Assembly: GCF_000758545.1 (NCBI RefSeq)
Contig: NZ_CP009279.1
Span: 1,240,001-1,304,000, forward strand
Direction of reading: 5' to 3'
DNA: 64,000 bases
Source: Paenibacillus sp. FSL H7-0737
Lineage (GTDB): Bacteria; Bacillota; Bacilli; Paenibacillales; Paenibacillaceae
Part shown: positions 33,848 through 41,289 of the stretch, piece by piece
Layout: every line of letters begins with the position of its first letter
Position numbering within the stretch: the stretch's first letter is position 1
Position numbers and translations under genes: made by a program
Notes under the pieces: model-generated
Seen by the model: only the letters and a program-made list of their open reading frames with translations
Told to the model about the DNA's origin: nothing
Databases searched by the model: none

Positions 33848-35146
33848 ATGAATGCTTCATCACAAGCAGGAACGAGTCTGCTAAAAAACAAAGTGTATAT
33901 GCGTGTGTACAGCGCATATGCGACAGCCACTTTTGGGGATTGGTTCGATGCACTGGCGATTCAGGTACTCGTAGGGTACCGCTGGCAGGCTAGTCCGTTA
34001 ATGCTGGCTTTGATTCCAGTCTCCATCGCTTTACCTGGGATTCTGCTCGGCTCCGTGGCGGGGGTAGCGGCTGACCGACTAAATAAGCTAAAGCTAATGC
34101 GGATGTGTGATCTACTAACGGCATTGTTAACAGTACTAGTTCTTTTCGCTCCCAGTATGGTGTGGCTACTTCCGTTACTGATGTTGCGTGCTGCTATCTC
34201 GACGTTAAATGTGCCTGCCCAGCAGTCGATGACCCGCAGTATGGTTAGAGAGGATCAACTGCTTCAAGCCACTTCACTTAATGGAATCGTAAATCAGGGT
34301 TCCAAAATCGCTGGGCCATTGCTGGGTGGTTTTGCATTGTCTGTGCTGACGCCGCAGTGGTGTATTTTGATCAATGCTTGTCTAAGAGGCTGTTCTTACT
34401 TGCTCCTACTTACTGTTAAAAATAGTGAAGCAGGACAAGTCAGCTCAGAGAGCAAGGGGGATCCAGAGGAGCATGTTTCTCTCCGCACGATGTGGAAGGA
34501 AGGCTGGAGCTTTATGCTGCGCAGCAGACTGCTGCTAAACAGCATGCTGTTTGGTTTAGTTGGTGCGTTAGCTATTCAGATGATCGATTTTCAGTTTACA
34601 AGTCTATTCAGAATTATCGCACCTGCTGAGGAATCTATGCTGGGCTGGCTTGTCGCGGCAACTGGTGTGGGTGCAATATTGATGATCATGGTCATGAACA
34701 AAATGAACCGGGGAACAGGCTACGGCTGGAAGCTAGGTACCGGTTATGCACTTATTGGTGTATCGGTCGGAGGGCTTGGCCTGCTTCAGCCAGGCGTTAC
34801 TAGCCTTCCTGTATTGCTGCTGGGATTCGTACTGGGTCTCGGAAACGGAATGTTTATGATTACCTTCAATTATTGTTTACAAAAAGAAACTCCCCCGTAC
34901 ATGACAGGGCGTGTGTTCGGTATTCAAAGTACCATTCTTAGCGGAGTTATGATTGGCGCTCCACTCCTCGGTGGAATGCTGGTTCAGGCTGCTGGGCCTA
35001 GTCGAATCTTTTTAAACTTTGGTATCGTAATCGCTTTGATAGGTGTGCTGGGGATAGTATTTGGCCGCGTGCTGTGGCCTGTGCAGAAAGAGAAAAGTGA
35101 TAGCTCAACGGAGCAACCGGGTAAGGTTAAAGTGGTGGAAACTTGA
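33848..35146 (+). CDS. MFS transporter (drug/macrolide-efflux-like)
   Basis: A 432-residue membrane protein with about twelve segments. The opening VYSAYATATFGDWFDALAIQVLVGYRW and the loop GVAADRLNKLKLMRMCDLLTALLTVLVL match the MFS_3/efflux group that exports macrolides or other drugs. Substrate unproven. The ATG at 33848 follows TTGGAGG; the frame opens upstream at 33833 without a site. Likely controlled by the winged-helix regulator encoded just upstream. Confidence 0.87.
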   Translation: MNASSQAGTSLLKNKVYMRVYSAYATATFGDWFDALAIQVLVGYRWQASPLMLALIPVSIALPGILLGSVAGVAADRLNKLKLMRMCDLLTALLTVLVLFAPSMVWLLPLLMLRAAISTLNVPAQQSMTRSMVREDQLLQATSLNGIVNQGSKIAGPLLGGFALSVLTPQWCILINACLRGCSYLLLLTVKNSEAGQVSSESKGDPEEHVSLRTMWKEGWSFMLRSRLLLNSMLFGLVGALAIQMIDFQFTSLFRIIAPAEESMLGWLVAATGVGAILMIMVMNKMNRGTGYGWKLGTGYALIGVSVGGLGLLQPGVTSLPVLLLGFVLGLGNGMFMITFNYCLQKETPPYMTGRVFGIQSTILSGVMIGAPLLGGMLVQAAGPSRIFLNFGIVIALIGVLGIVFGRVLWPVQKEKSDSSTEQPGKVKVVET

Positions 35147-35254
35147 GGCTGCAGATTTATTCAGAAATAAGCTTGCGAAGGTTGGAGTGAAGGTCAGGCA
35201 AACTTGCCAGACTAGAAGGCTTGAGTAGCATAGACTACCTAGCAGGCTTACCTA

Positions 35255-35445
35255 GCATTTAGTTGCAGAATCTGCAATTAAATGCTGTTCCATCGTTCAA
35301 GCCGAACTTTAGTTGTATTTAGTGCAGCTATAAATTGATTTTTTCTCTTTTGGGGTAGAAATGATGGTTTTTAGTTGCAGAAACTACACTTATTTGCTCA
35401 GCAGACCTCTTTTTACGCTTAATAGTTGTATAGAGTGCAATTAAG
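35255..35445. repeat. array of four degenerate palindromic repeats
   Basis: In the 400-bp gap after the MFS gene, a motif of type TTAGTTGYA(n5)TGCANTTAA occurs four times, starting near 35259, 35309, 35371 and 35422. The first copy sits in a near-perfect hairpin, GCATTTAGTTGCAGA against TCTGCAATTAAATGC (35255-35285, one G-T pair). No open frame covers the region. The spacing of about 50-60 bp and the lack of unique spacers argue against CRISPR. Confidence 0.75.
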
Positions 35446-35452
35446 AGATTTC

Positions 35453-35497
35453 CTAGCTCGCTAGGATCGATTCTTGCCCGTAAGGGCTTTTTTTATG
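35453..35497 (+). terminator. hairpin pair ending in a terminator
   Basis: TCCTAGC/GCTAGGA palindrome (near 35452-35465), then GCCC-GTAA-GGGC followed by seven T residues (35476-35494). Possibly the distal terminator of the MFS transcript. Confidence 0.65.
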
Positions 35498-35547
35498 AAG
35501 GAGTTTGGATAGAACACGAGAAATGTAAAGGTAGAGGAGGGGGAAGA

Positions 35548-36114
35548 ATGGCAACTTTTATTTATATGGTAAGGCATGGTGAGTCACCCAAGCTGCCCGG
35601 AGGAACTGAGAGAACACGTGGATTAACAGCGAAGGGGGAGGCGGATGCCCGTAAGTTAACGGAAAAATTACGTCTCGAAGGAATTCAAGTCTTTTATTCA
35701 AGTCCATATCTTCGGGCTATACATACGGTTTCTGGCTTGGCGCAGGAGTTAGGGGCAGAGATTCAAAGTGTTGAAGATCTTCGGGAAATCCATTTTTCGG
35801 ATGGAAATATGATCATGCCTGACCAGGAGCTATATCCATTACTGGAAACAATGTTTGCTGATCCAAATTTTGTTCCGGTTGGTGGAGAGTCCATTTATGC
35901 GTGTCAGAAGCGATCAGTTAGCGTGCTGCAAGATATACTGAAACAACACAGTGGGCAAAAGATTGCGATTGGCACTCACGGTGCAGTCATGACGCTTATG
36001 ATGAATTATTTTGACGCTAAATATGATCTGGATTTTCTACTACAAACCACAAAGCCGGATATTTATAAAATGGAGTTTGCAGGAGGAACGTTAATGGGTG
36101 TGGAGAGGTTGTGA
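35548..36114 (+). CDS. histidine phosphatase family protein (phosphoglycerate mutase-like)
   Basis: A 188-residue enzyme of the histidine phosphatase clan. The catalytic RHG is VRHGESPK with His10; Arg of the second site is in SSPYLRAIHT; and the late histidine is in IGTHGAVM. It hydrolyses a phosphate ester via a phosphohistidine, substrate unknown. Start ATG with GAGGAGGGGG upstream. A strong bidirectional terminator follows, separating it from the leftward TatD gene. Confidence 0.9.
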   Translation: MATFIYMVRHGESPKLPGGTERTRGLTAKGEADARKLTEKLRLEGIQVFYSSPYLRAIHTVSGLAQELGAEIQSVEDLREIHFSDGNMIMPDQELYPLLETMFADPNFVPVGGESIYACQKRSVSVLQDILKQHSGQKIAIGTHGAVMTLMMNYFDAKYDLDFLLQTTKPDIYKMEFAGGTLMGVERL

Positions 36115-36148
36115 ACTCCCAAATTGGGATAAAGCTGTGATTATTCAC

Positions 36149-36184
36149 AAGGATGGCCTGGCATTCGCTAGGAACCATCCTTTT
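36149..36184. terminator. bidirectional terminator between phosphatase and TatD genes
   Basis: AAGGATGG...CCTGGC-ATTC-GCTAGG...CCATCCTTTT: outer 8-bp and inner 5-bp stems, with A and T flanks on both sides of convergent genes. Confidence 0.9.
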
Positions 36185-36190
36185 GTTTAT

Positions 36191-36973
36191 TTACAAGCTA
36201 TAAAATCGCTTAGTATTCGCAGTCAGTATCTCTTCTGCTTGGCTGGAAGTGTAGCCATGGAGCACTCCCCAAGCGGCAGCAACATCTCGAATCATAGATG
36301 GATGCGTGACTCTACCCGCAAAAGGTCCTTCAAATGGCCAAGGACCATCGGTCTCCGCCATGACAAGCTCTGGGGGATAGCGGCGGGCAAGCTCTTGGAT
36401 CTCCGTCTCATAAAGGATGTCAGGGGTGAAAGAGATATAGTATCCATTCTTAATCATACGGTCAATGGCTTCTTCGGGTCCCTTGAACCAGTGGAAGTGG
36501 ACACGCTTTATACCGTGTTTCTCTAATAGATCACAGGCAATCAGCGAATCCTCATAGACAGCGTGCAGGACCACTGGTTTATCTATACGGGCGGCAAGCT
36601 CAAGCAACTGATCAAGAAGCTGAATGTAAGGCTCCATATCAAAAGCTTCGCCACGCTCCAGCGCTTCAGCACGTGAATAATAAGGCAGTCCAATTTCACC
36701 TACAGCGATGAAATCCTCCCGGGCTTGACGCTCAATCCATTCCAGCAAAGAGGATAACTCAGCTTTCTGCGGTATGGGTTGCTCTGGATGAAAACCATAA
36801 GCTGGACGTACCACTCCGGGATAGGTAGCGGCAAGCTTTTGAGTGCGAACGCAAGAGTCTAAATTCATGGAGACAGCAATCAGGGCTTCGATCCCCAAGT
36901 TAGGAATCTCACTCAACATTTGTTCTGAAACCTCAGGCTCATATTGCTCTAAATGTACATGGGCATCAATCAT
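36191..36973 (-). CDS. TatD family metal-dependent hydrolase
   Basis: A 260-residue amidohydrolase-fold protein. DAHVHLEQY at residues 3-11 supplies the HxH metal site. AVGEIGLPYY (metal Glu), VVLHAVYEDSL, KRVHFHWFKG and MAETDGPWPF follow in the order usual for TatD-like DNases. Deoxyribonuclease or other hydrolase activity is likely. Its start overlaps the lipoprotein gene upstream by 4 bp (ATGA), so the two are translationally coupled. Confidence 0.85.
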   Translation of the reverse strand: MIDAHVHLEQYEPEVSEQMLSEIPNLGIEALIAVSMNLDSCVRTQKLAATYPGVVRPAYGFHPEQPIPQKAELSSLLEWIERQAREDFIAVGEIGLPYYSRAEALERGEAFDMEPYIQLLDQLLELAARIDKPVVLHAVYEDSLIACDLLEKHGIKRVHFHWFKGPEEAIDRMIKNGYYISFTPDILYETEIQELARRYPPELVMAETDGPWPFEGPFAGRVTHPSMIRDVAAAWGVLHGYTSSQAEEILTANTKRFYSL

Positions 36974-38103
36974 AGCTGCTTACCCACCACATAAGAGGCA
37001 TACTCCTCATGAGGCTCAAAACGAATGGATTCAGGTTCCATTCCATCATTCCCTGATTTGTAGGAAAAGGTTAATGTGCCAATACTCTCTAAAAATCCAA
37101 TATAAACATTGGTTTCAGCTTTCAGCTTGCCTTCTTCTACCATGTAGTAAGTCACAGCACCAATCCCGGCTTTTTCGCCAAGATTGCCATCCCCGCCACG
37201 ATCCGGATACCGCATAGTAACCATAGATGGAGTTGAACCTTTTACCTGAATTTGAATTAAGGCATCGCCTTTTTCATTGGAGATTTTTGAGGTAACAAAT
37301 GCTGAGACAGCTTTATCTGCGGAAGGTACATTCATTTCTTTCCACTGGTCAGGCTTAATGACGTGAAGCTCCTGCATAGACATGCCCGTACCTGTTCCTA
37401 GCCACAGTATGACAACAACTTCTTCCTGCCCATCCTGATCTATGTCGGCATAATGAATCTCAGGAGTGTAACCTAACAATCTTGGTGCTTCCCAATTAAA
37501 CGTATGCTTGTTACCGTTCACCTCTACAACAAATCCTTCGTAGGTACCGCCATTTTTGAGGGCAGTATAAAGCTTAACTTGGTCATTTTCTGTAGCAATC
37601 GCGAGAGGTTCGCTGGGTGTTCTTACGGTAGTACTAACATCCCCTGATGTAATGGAAACTTCATTTTGCGAGGCATTCAGCTGCGCAGTGGCACCAGAGA
37701 GAGAGTTTAGAGAGTCTGCCGGAATATATATAATACCATTTCGTAGAATTGCAGGTCCCCCCAGCTCATTTTGATAACCGTCACCTTGCATATACTCATT
37801 ACCTGGCTTCAAAACATATTTACTGCTTCCATCAGAGATGGTTAAGGTTTTCGTAGCATTATCCCATTGTTGTTCAGATGAGTAGTACTCCATGAGTACT
37901 TTTGCAGGTACATAGACCTTATCACCTGAGAAAAAAGGTGGGAGAGAAGGAAGAACGGTTTCTCCATCAACGATTAGCTTCAGTGGTGCTTCAGTAGTTT
38001 GTGTTTGGTTAATTGCCATTGTTGTATCCATATCTATAGATGCCGATGCTCCGCATCCGGCTAAAAAGAGCGTGATAGCTCCGATTACGATGATTTTATT
38101 CAT
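36970..38103 (-). CDS. lipoprotein with copper-amine-oxidase-like N-domain
   Basis: A 377-residue lipoprotein, with signal ending LAGC and Cys17. Residues about 40-160 match the copper amine oxidase N-terminal-like domain (LIVDGETVLPSLPPFFSGDKVYVPAKVLMEYY ... IIYIPADSLNSLSGA). A beta-rich, FG-GAP-like part follows (HYADIDQDGQEEVVVILWLGTG, with a Ca-binding-like DxDxDGxEE loop). It is probably displayed on the outer membrane face. Function unknown. It is co-transcribed with the TatD gene through a 4-bp overlap. Confidence 0.8.
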   Translation of the reverse strand: MNKIIVIGAITLFLAGCGASASIDMDTTMAINQTQTTEAPLKLIVDGETVLPSLPPFFSGDKVYVPAKVLMEYYSSEQQWDNATKTLTISDGSSKYVLKPGNEYMQGDGYQNELGGPAILRNGIIYIPADSLNSLSGATAQLNASQNEVSITSGDVSTTVRTPSEPLAIATENDQVKLYTALKNGGTYEGFVVEVNGNKHTFNWEAPRLLGYTPEIHYADIDQDGQEEVVVILWLGTGTGMSMQELHVIKPDQWKEMNVPSADKAVSAFVTSKISNEKGDALIQIQVKGSTPSMVTMRYPDRGGDGNLGEKAGIGAVTYYMVEEGKLKAETNVYIGFLESIGTLTFSYKSGNDGMEPESIRFEPHEEYASYVVGKQL

Positions 38104-38206
38104 AATTACCTCCGAGGATTAAGTCCAATCCTCTTAAGTATAGATTAAATCAGCGCGTAGTAGGTCACTTTCTGTAAACAAAGCAGAGACAAGGTTGTTA
38201 CGTTTG

Positions 38207-38854
38207 CTATTTATTTAAAAATACGGTCCGAGTAACTTGTGATTTAGGGTCTACCGTTAGACTTTTGCTATAGCGGATCTCCCCAATAGAACAACCCGGT
38301 CCGATGACAATATCTTCACCGCAGACGAGATCTGCTGTCGTTCGATATAACATGATGCTAGTCCCTTCAATCGTTTTGCAGGTGAGCTTCCGGAAGTAGG
38401 GGATTAGCGCATTCATTAGCTTCAAAGATGGCTTAACAGTAATGGTACCGCTAGATTTTATGACATCGATTGTGCTTCTGTTTCCTAAACGTAGCTCAAT
38501 GGATGATTCAGCAGTTAACCTATGGATCTTCACAGCACCTTCGGCATAGAAGGTTTCGAGTGCAGCATCTTGTGCTGCAGAAAAGTATCCAGACGATTGC
38601 AGTCTGTCTGCCTGGATGTGTTGAACACGGAGACCTCCCAGATTGATAACCTGTTTGGCTCTACAATGACCTCCAATCGAACAATCGCCAGATACTTTTA
38701 ACTTAGCGGTAGTAACATTCTTCTGTGCACTTAAATGGCCGACAACATCGATGGTATCCGCACGAACATCTTCTTTGAGGGTCAGTGAACCTCTTACTTT
38801 CAGCGGTGGACCGATCATTTCCTGGCGTTCAAAAAGATCATTAGCATTGGACAT
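38207..38854 (-). CDS. bactofilin-like polymer-forming protein
   Basis: A 215-residue protein built of short right-handed beta-helix-like repeats (VRGSLTLKEDVRADTIDVVGHLSAQKNVTTAKLKVSGDCSIGGHCRAKQVI ... SLTVDPKSQVT). It is rich in V/I at alternating positions with regular glycines, as in bactofilins that polymerise into cytoskeletal filaments. The core DUF583 motif is degenerate, so this is a relative rather than a clear member. The perfect 25-bp dyad just upstream suggests control by the adjacent MarR protein. Confidence 0.7.
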   Translation of the reverse strand: MSNANDLFERQEMIGPPLKVRGSLTLKEDVRADTIDVVGHLSAQKNVTTAKLKVSGDCSIGGHCRAKQVINLGGLRVQHIQADRLQSSGYFSAAQDAALETFYAEGAVKIHRLTAESSIELRLGNRSTIDVIKSSGTITVKPSLKLMNALIPYFRKLTCKTIEGTSIMLYRTTADLVCGEDIVIGPGCSIGEIRYSKSLTVDPKSQVTRTVFLNK

Positions 38855-38875
38855 TTACAGGGGCCGCCTTTCAAA

Positions 38876-38900
38876 ATATATTTTAATGATTAAAATATAT
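38876..38900. promoter_or_regulatory. MarR-type operator (25-bp perfect dyad)
   Basis: ATATATTTTAAT, one central base, ATTAAAATATAT: two 12-bp arms without a mismatch, 22 bp upstream of the bactofilin-like start. The size and AT-richness suit a MarR dimer. A half-site-like CTAAAATATAT lies upstream of the MarR gene (near 39437). Confidence 0.8.
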
Positions 38901-38939
38901 AATTATTATAATATATAGTCAATATAGTATTTTGGGCAT

Positions 38940-38975
38940 AAAAAAACTGCCGTCAGTTTCCTGACAGGCAGCAAT
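38940..38975 (-). terminator. terminator of marR-type gene
   Basis: On the minus strand CTGCCTGTCAG-GAAA-CTGACGGCAG followed by seven T residues. Confidence 0.92.
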
Positions 38976-38990
38976 ATAACCCAAAAGCTT

Positions 38991-39416
38991 TTAGTTCATC
39001 ATTTTATCCATTAGCACATTTATTTGTTCTAAGGTTCCTGAGATTTTATCCAAATCCGAGGTAGGAAAGGCTTCAAAGATATGGAGAATCCGCTGATGCC
39101 CTTGTTCTGTAAGGACAATATTGACGACTCTGCGATCTTCCTTCGTCCGCACACGTTCGATAAGACCGGTATCTTCCAACTTATCGCACATCGAGGAAGC
39201 GGCTCCTGGTGTAATAATGAATCGTTCGGAGATGTCAGTAATGTTCAAGCTACCTATAAGCCTGAGCTGGAACAGCAGAAGGATCTGATTGTGAGTCAGG
39301 GTCTCCTGCTTGGTGATCATATCAATGAAGAACTGGGATTTCTGCTGCACATTTGCCATGGATTCCATAACCTTATGGATAGCATATTGTTTATCTTGCT
39401 CTGTGCTCATAGCCAC
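38991..39416 (-). CDS. MarR family transcriptional regulator
   Basis: A 141-residue winged-helix protein. LNITDISERFIITPGAASSMCDKLEDTGLIERVRTKEDRRVVNIVLTEQG is the MarR HTH and wing with the conserved D-x-R. Flanking helices form the dimer interface. It is transcribed toward, and stops 136 bp before, the bactofilin-like gene, whose promoter carries a perfect dyad. It probably represses that gene. Confidence 0.92.
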   Translation of the reverse strand: MAMSTEQDKQYAIHKVMESMANVQQKSQFFIDMITKQETLTHNQILLLFQLRLIGSLNITDISERFIITPGAASSMCDKLEDTGLIERVRTKEDRRVVNIVLTEQGHQRILHIFEAFPTSDLDKISGTLEQINVLMDKMMN

Positions 39417-39528
39417 GCTCCAATTTACTTTAGTTCCTAAAATATATAGAAGCTATAATAAGCTTGTCAAGTTAAGGGGTTCTCTCTTTCTTACAGGCGA
39501 ATTTATTTAGCTAAGTAAATTTTGCGGG

Positions 39529-39637
39529 AAAGGAGAGTTTGAGTGATGCCAGAGCGCGTGGTGCTTGGTCCATAACGGCGGTCAAACCACTTGAACCTGA
39601 TGCAGCTCAAAAGGCTGGGTTAAATTCGTTAAAATAA
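39529..39637 (+). other. unexplained GC-richer conserved-looking island before the ECF gene
   Basis: Within the 39417-39700 gap this stretch is markedly less AT-rich. AAAGGAG (39530-39536) is followed by a nine-codon frame MPERVVLGP (39546-39575). An overlapping 32-codon frame ends at 39637. TTTGAG/CTCAAA and GTGGT/ACCAC could pair. It may be a leader or a decayed gene. Not assigned to any riboswitch. Confidence 0.3.
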
Positions 39638-39700
39638 ATCGAACGATATCTCTTTGATTTACCAATATATAGTGTAAGACCGAAGGAGGGATTGAGAGGG

Positions 39701-40366
39701 ATGAAACATCCAAATGAATATTCTCAGCTCATTGCGCTTACGCTAGCCGGCAGTCGTGAAGCGTATGGTGAGCTATATGAAGCAACGATCCGGGATGTAT
39801 ATCAGACCGTTCATTTCCTCGTTCGCGAAACCTCCGATGTGGATGATATCGTTCAGGAGATTTACATTCAGGTGCACCGTTCTCTTGAACAATTTGACGT
39901 AAACCGCCCCTTTAAGCCTTGGCTGATGGGAGTGGTCATGCGGCAAATTCATGCCTATCGAAGAAAGAGATGGACGCATCTCCGAATGGTGAAAAAAGTA
40001 GAACAAACAGATCTAATGCTGGAGCATGATTTCACGAGTGATGTTGTGGACAGGTTATCTAACCGCCGCCTGCTAGCAAGTGTAGATCGTCTTCCATTTA
40101 AGCTGAAGCAGGTGATTATTCTGCATTATTTAAACGAATATTCACAGGAAGAAAGTGCTGCGATACTGGGTATTCCGCTCGGAACCGTGAAATCCCGTAT
40201 TCACGCTGCACTGCAGAAGCTTCGTCAGAAGCCAGACAATCATACTCTTTTTAAGGGAAAGGTGGAGGACCTGCATGAATTTCAAAGAAGAGTTACGGAC
40301 AGTTCTGCAGGAAGAGGCGAGAAATATAAGTGCCCCACCGGAACTGAAGGAGCAAATATTAAATAG
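39701..40366 (+). CDS. ECF-type RNA polymerase sigma factor
   Basis: A 221-residue sigma factor. Region 2 is EAYGELYEATIRDVYQTVHFLVRETSDVDDIVQEIYIQVHRSL with KPWLMGVVMRQI. Region 4 is LPFKLKQVIILHYLNEYSQEESAAILGIPLGTVKSRIHAALQKLRQK. The last 35 residues extend beyond the usual end and are encoded within a 92-bp overlap with the next gene, giving a Cys/Lys/Arg-rich tail of unclear use. The ATG at 39701 with GAAGGAGG is preferred to TTG 39692. Confidence 0.9.
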   Translation: MKHPNEYSQLIALTLAGSREAYGELYEATIRDVYQTVHFLVRETSDVDDIVQEIYIQVHRSLEQFDVNRPFKPWLMGVVMRQIHAYRRKRWTHLRMVKKVEQTDLMLEHDFTSDVVDRLSNRRLLASVDRLPFKLKQVIILHYLNEYSQEESAAILGIPLGTVKSRIHAALQKLRQKPDNHTLFKGKVEDLHEFQRRVTDSSAGRGEKYKCPTGTEGANIK

Positions 40367-41033
40367 GGCCGTAGCCAAACAAGGGGGAAGACGTATGAAG
40401 AAATGGCTCGTGGCAAGTATTATGGCGGCTGCACTATTAATTCCTACTGGAGCTTATGCCGGATATCATTATTTGGCAGACAATATGTATGGATCCCCAG
40501 CAACTGCTGCTACGATAGGAGTAACCCAGCAACAATATGACAGGCTTGAGGCCAAACTGCAAAACGCGAAGCAAAGCTTTGACGAAGAGGAATTCACAAA
40601 GCTGATGTCCTTACTAGAGGATTTGGGAGCTTATAATCTGCAAATGGCCGATGCTGAAGGCGTCTTTCACCTAGAACAGTTAGGTGCGAAGGACCAGAAG
40701 GCATATAAAGAGTTACAGGCTAAGCTTGAACCATATTTCGAACAAATAAATGAAGCGAAAACATCAAAGAAATCAGTGCAATCCGTAGATCGCGATGCTT
40801 TCTGGAATGGCTTGCTTGAAAAAGCTGAACAGAGGCTTACTAAAAAAGAGTTTGAGGAGATCGAACGATTAATCATAGACTTACAAAGCTATGATGCTAA
40901 GGTATTTGATGCAGATGGCAGTATTCATATGGATCGGCTTTCGAAAGAAGAGATACAAAACCAAGAGAAGTTAATTGAAACGCTAGACCCTTATATTAAA
41001 AAGCTGGATATGATGATTAAACCTAGCTCTTAG
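40275..41033 (+). CDS. anti-sigma factor-like protein with DUF3600-type domain
   Basis: A 252-residue protein: a soluble N-terminal 40 residues (NFKEELRTVLQEEARNISAPPELKEQILNRAV), one membrane segment (WLVASIMAAALLIPTGAYAGYHYLA) and an outer helical domain with two similar halves (EEEFTKLMSLLEDLGAYNLQMADAEG and KKEFEEIERLIIDLQSYDAKVFDADG). This resembles the DUF3600 proteins paired with ECF factors in Bacillus. It overlaps the sigma gene by 92 bp. AAAGGTGGAGG precedes the ATG. Likely the cognate anti-sigma factor. Confidence 0.8.
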   Translation: MNFKEELRTVLQEEARNISAPPELKEQILNRAVAKQGGRRMKKWLVASIMAAALLIPTGAYAGYHYLADNMYGSPATAATIGVTQQQYDRLEAKLQNAKQSFDEEEFTKLMSLLEDLGAYNLQMADAEGVFHLEQLGAKDQKAYKELQAKLEPYFEQINEAKTSKKSVQSVDRDAFWNGLLEKAEQRLTKKEFEEIERLIIDLQSYDAKVFDADGSIHMDRLSKEEIQNQEKLIETLDPYIKKLDMMIKPSS

Positions 41034-41083
41034 TTGAATTTAAATGCATGTATTGAATAACTATCGATAGCAATATCATAAGA

Positions 41084-41133
41084 AAAACCATCAGAAAAGG
41101 TCTATTACACCTTGTATTCTGGTGGTTTTTGTC
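41084..41133 (+). terminator. rho-independent terminator of ECF/anti-sigma operon
   Basis: AAAACCATCAGAA pairs with TTCTGGTGGTTTT across a 21-base loop, followed by a T-rich stretch. Confidence 0.8.
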
Positions 41134-41204
41134 TTTTACTAATTTAAAGTCTATACATTGATCACCGAATAATTGCATAATGAAAAGGAATAGAAAAAAA
41201 GTAT

Positions 41205-41233
41205 TTGACCACTGGAATAATTAGACATATATT
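41205..41233 (+). promoter_or_regulatory. sigma-A promoter of HTH-TPR regulator gene
   Basis: TTGACC (41205-41210), 17 bp, TATATT (41228-41233), 57 bp before the ATG at 41290. Confidence 0.7.
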
Positions 41234-41289
41234 TATTAAAATGCTATTTGCTTATCTATGAATTATGTTGGCGGAAGGTGGCTTTGATC

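Noticed and set aside
35255..35445. CRISPR-like palindromic repeats
   Set aside because: Copies are strongly diverged, spacing is uneven, and there are no cas genes.
39540..39637. TPP-riboswitch-like ACCTGAT sequence upstream of an ECF gene
   Set aside because: The CTGAGA half and the TAATGCCAGCG part of the TPP consensus are missing, and the downstream gene is not thiamine-related.
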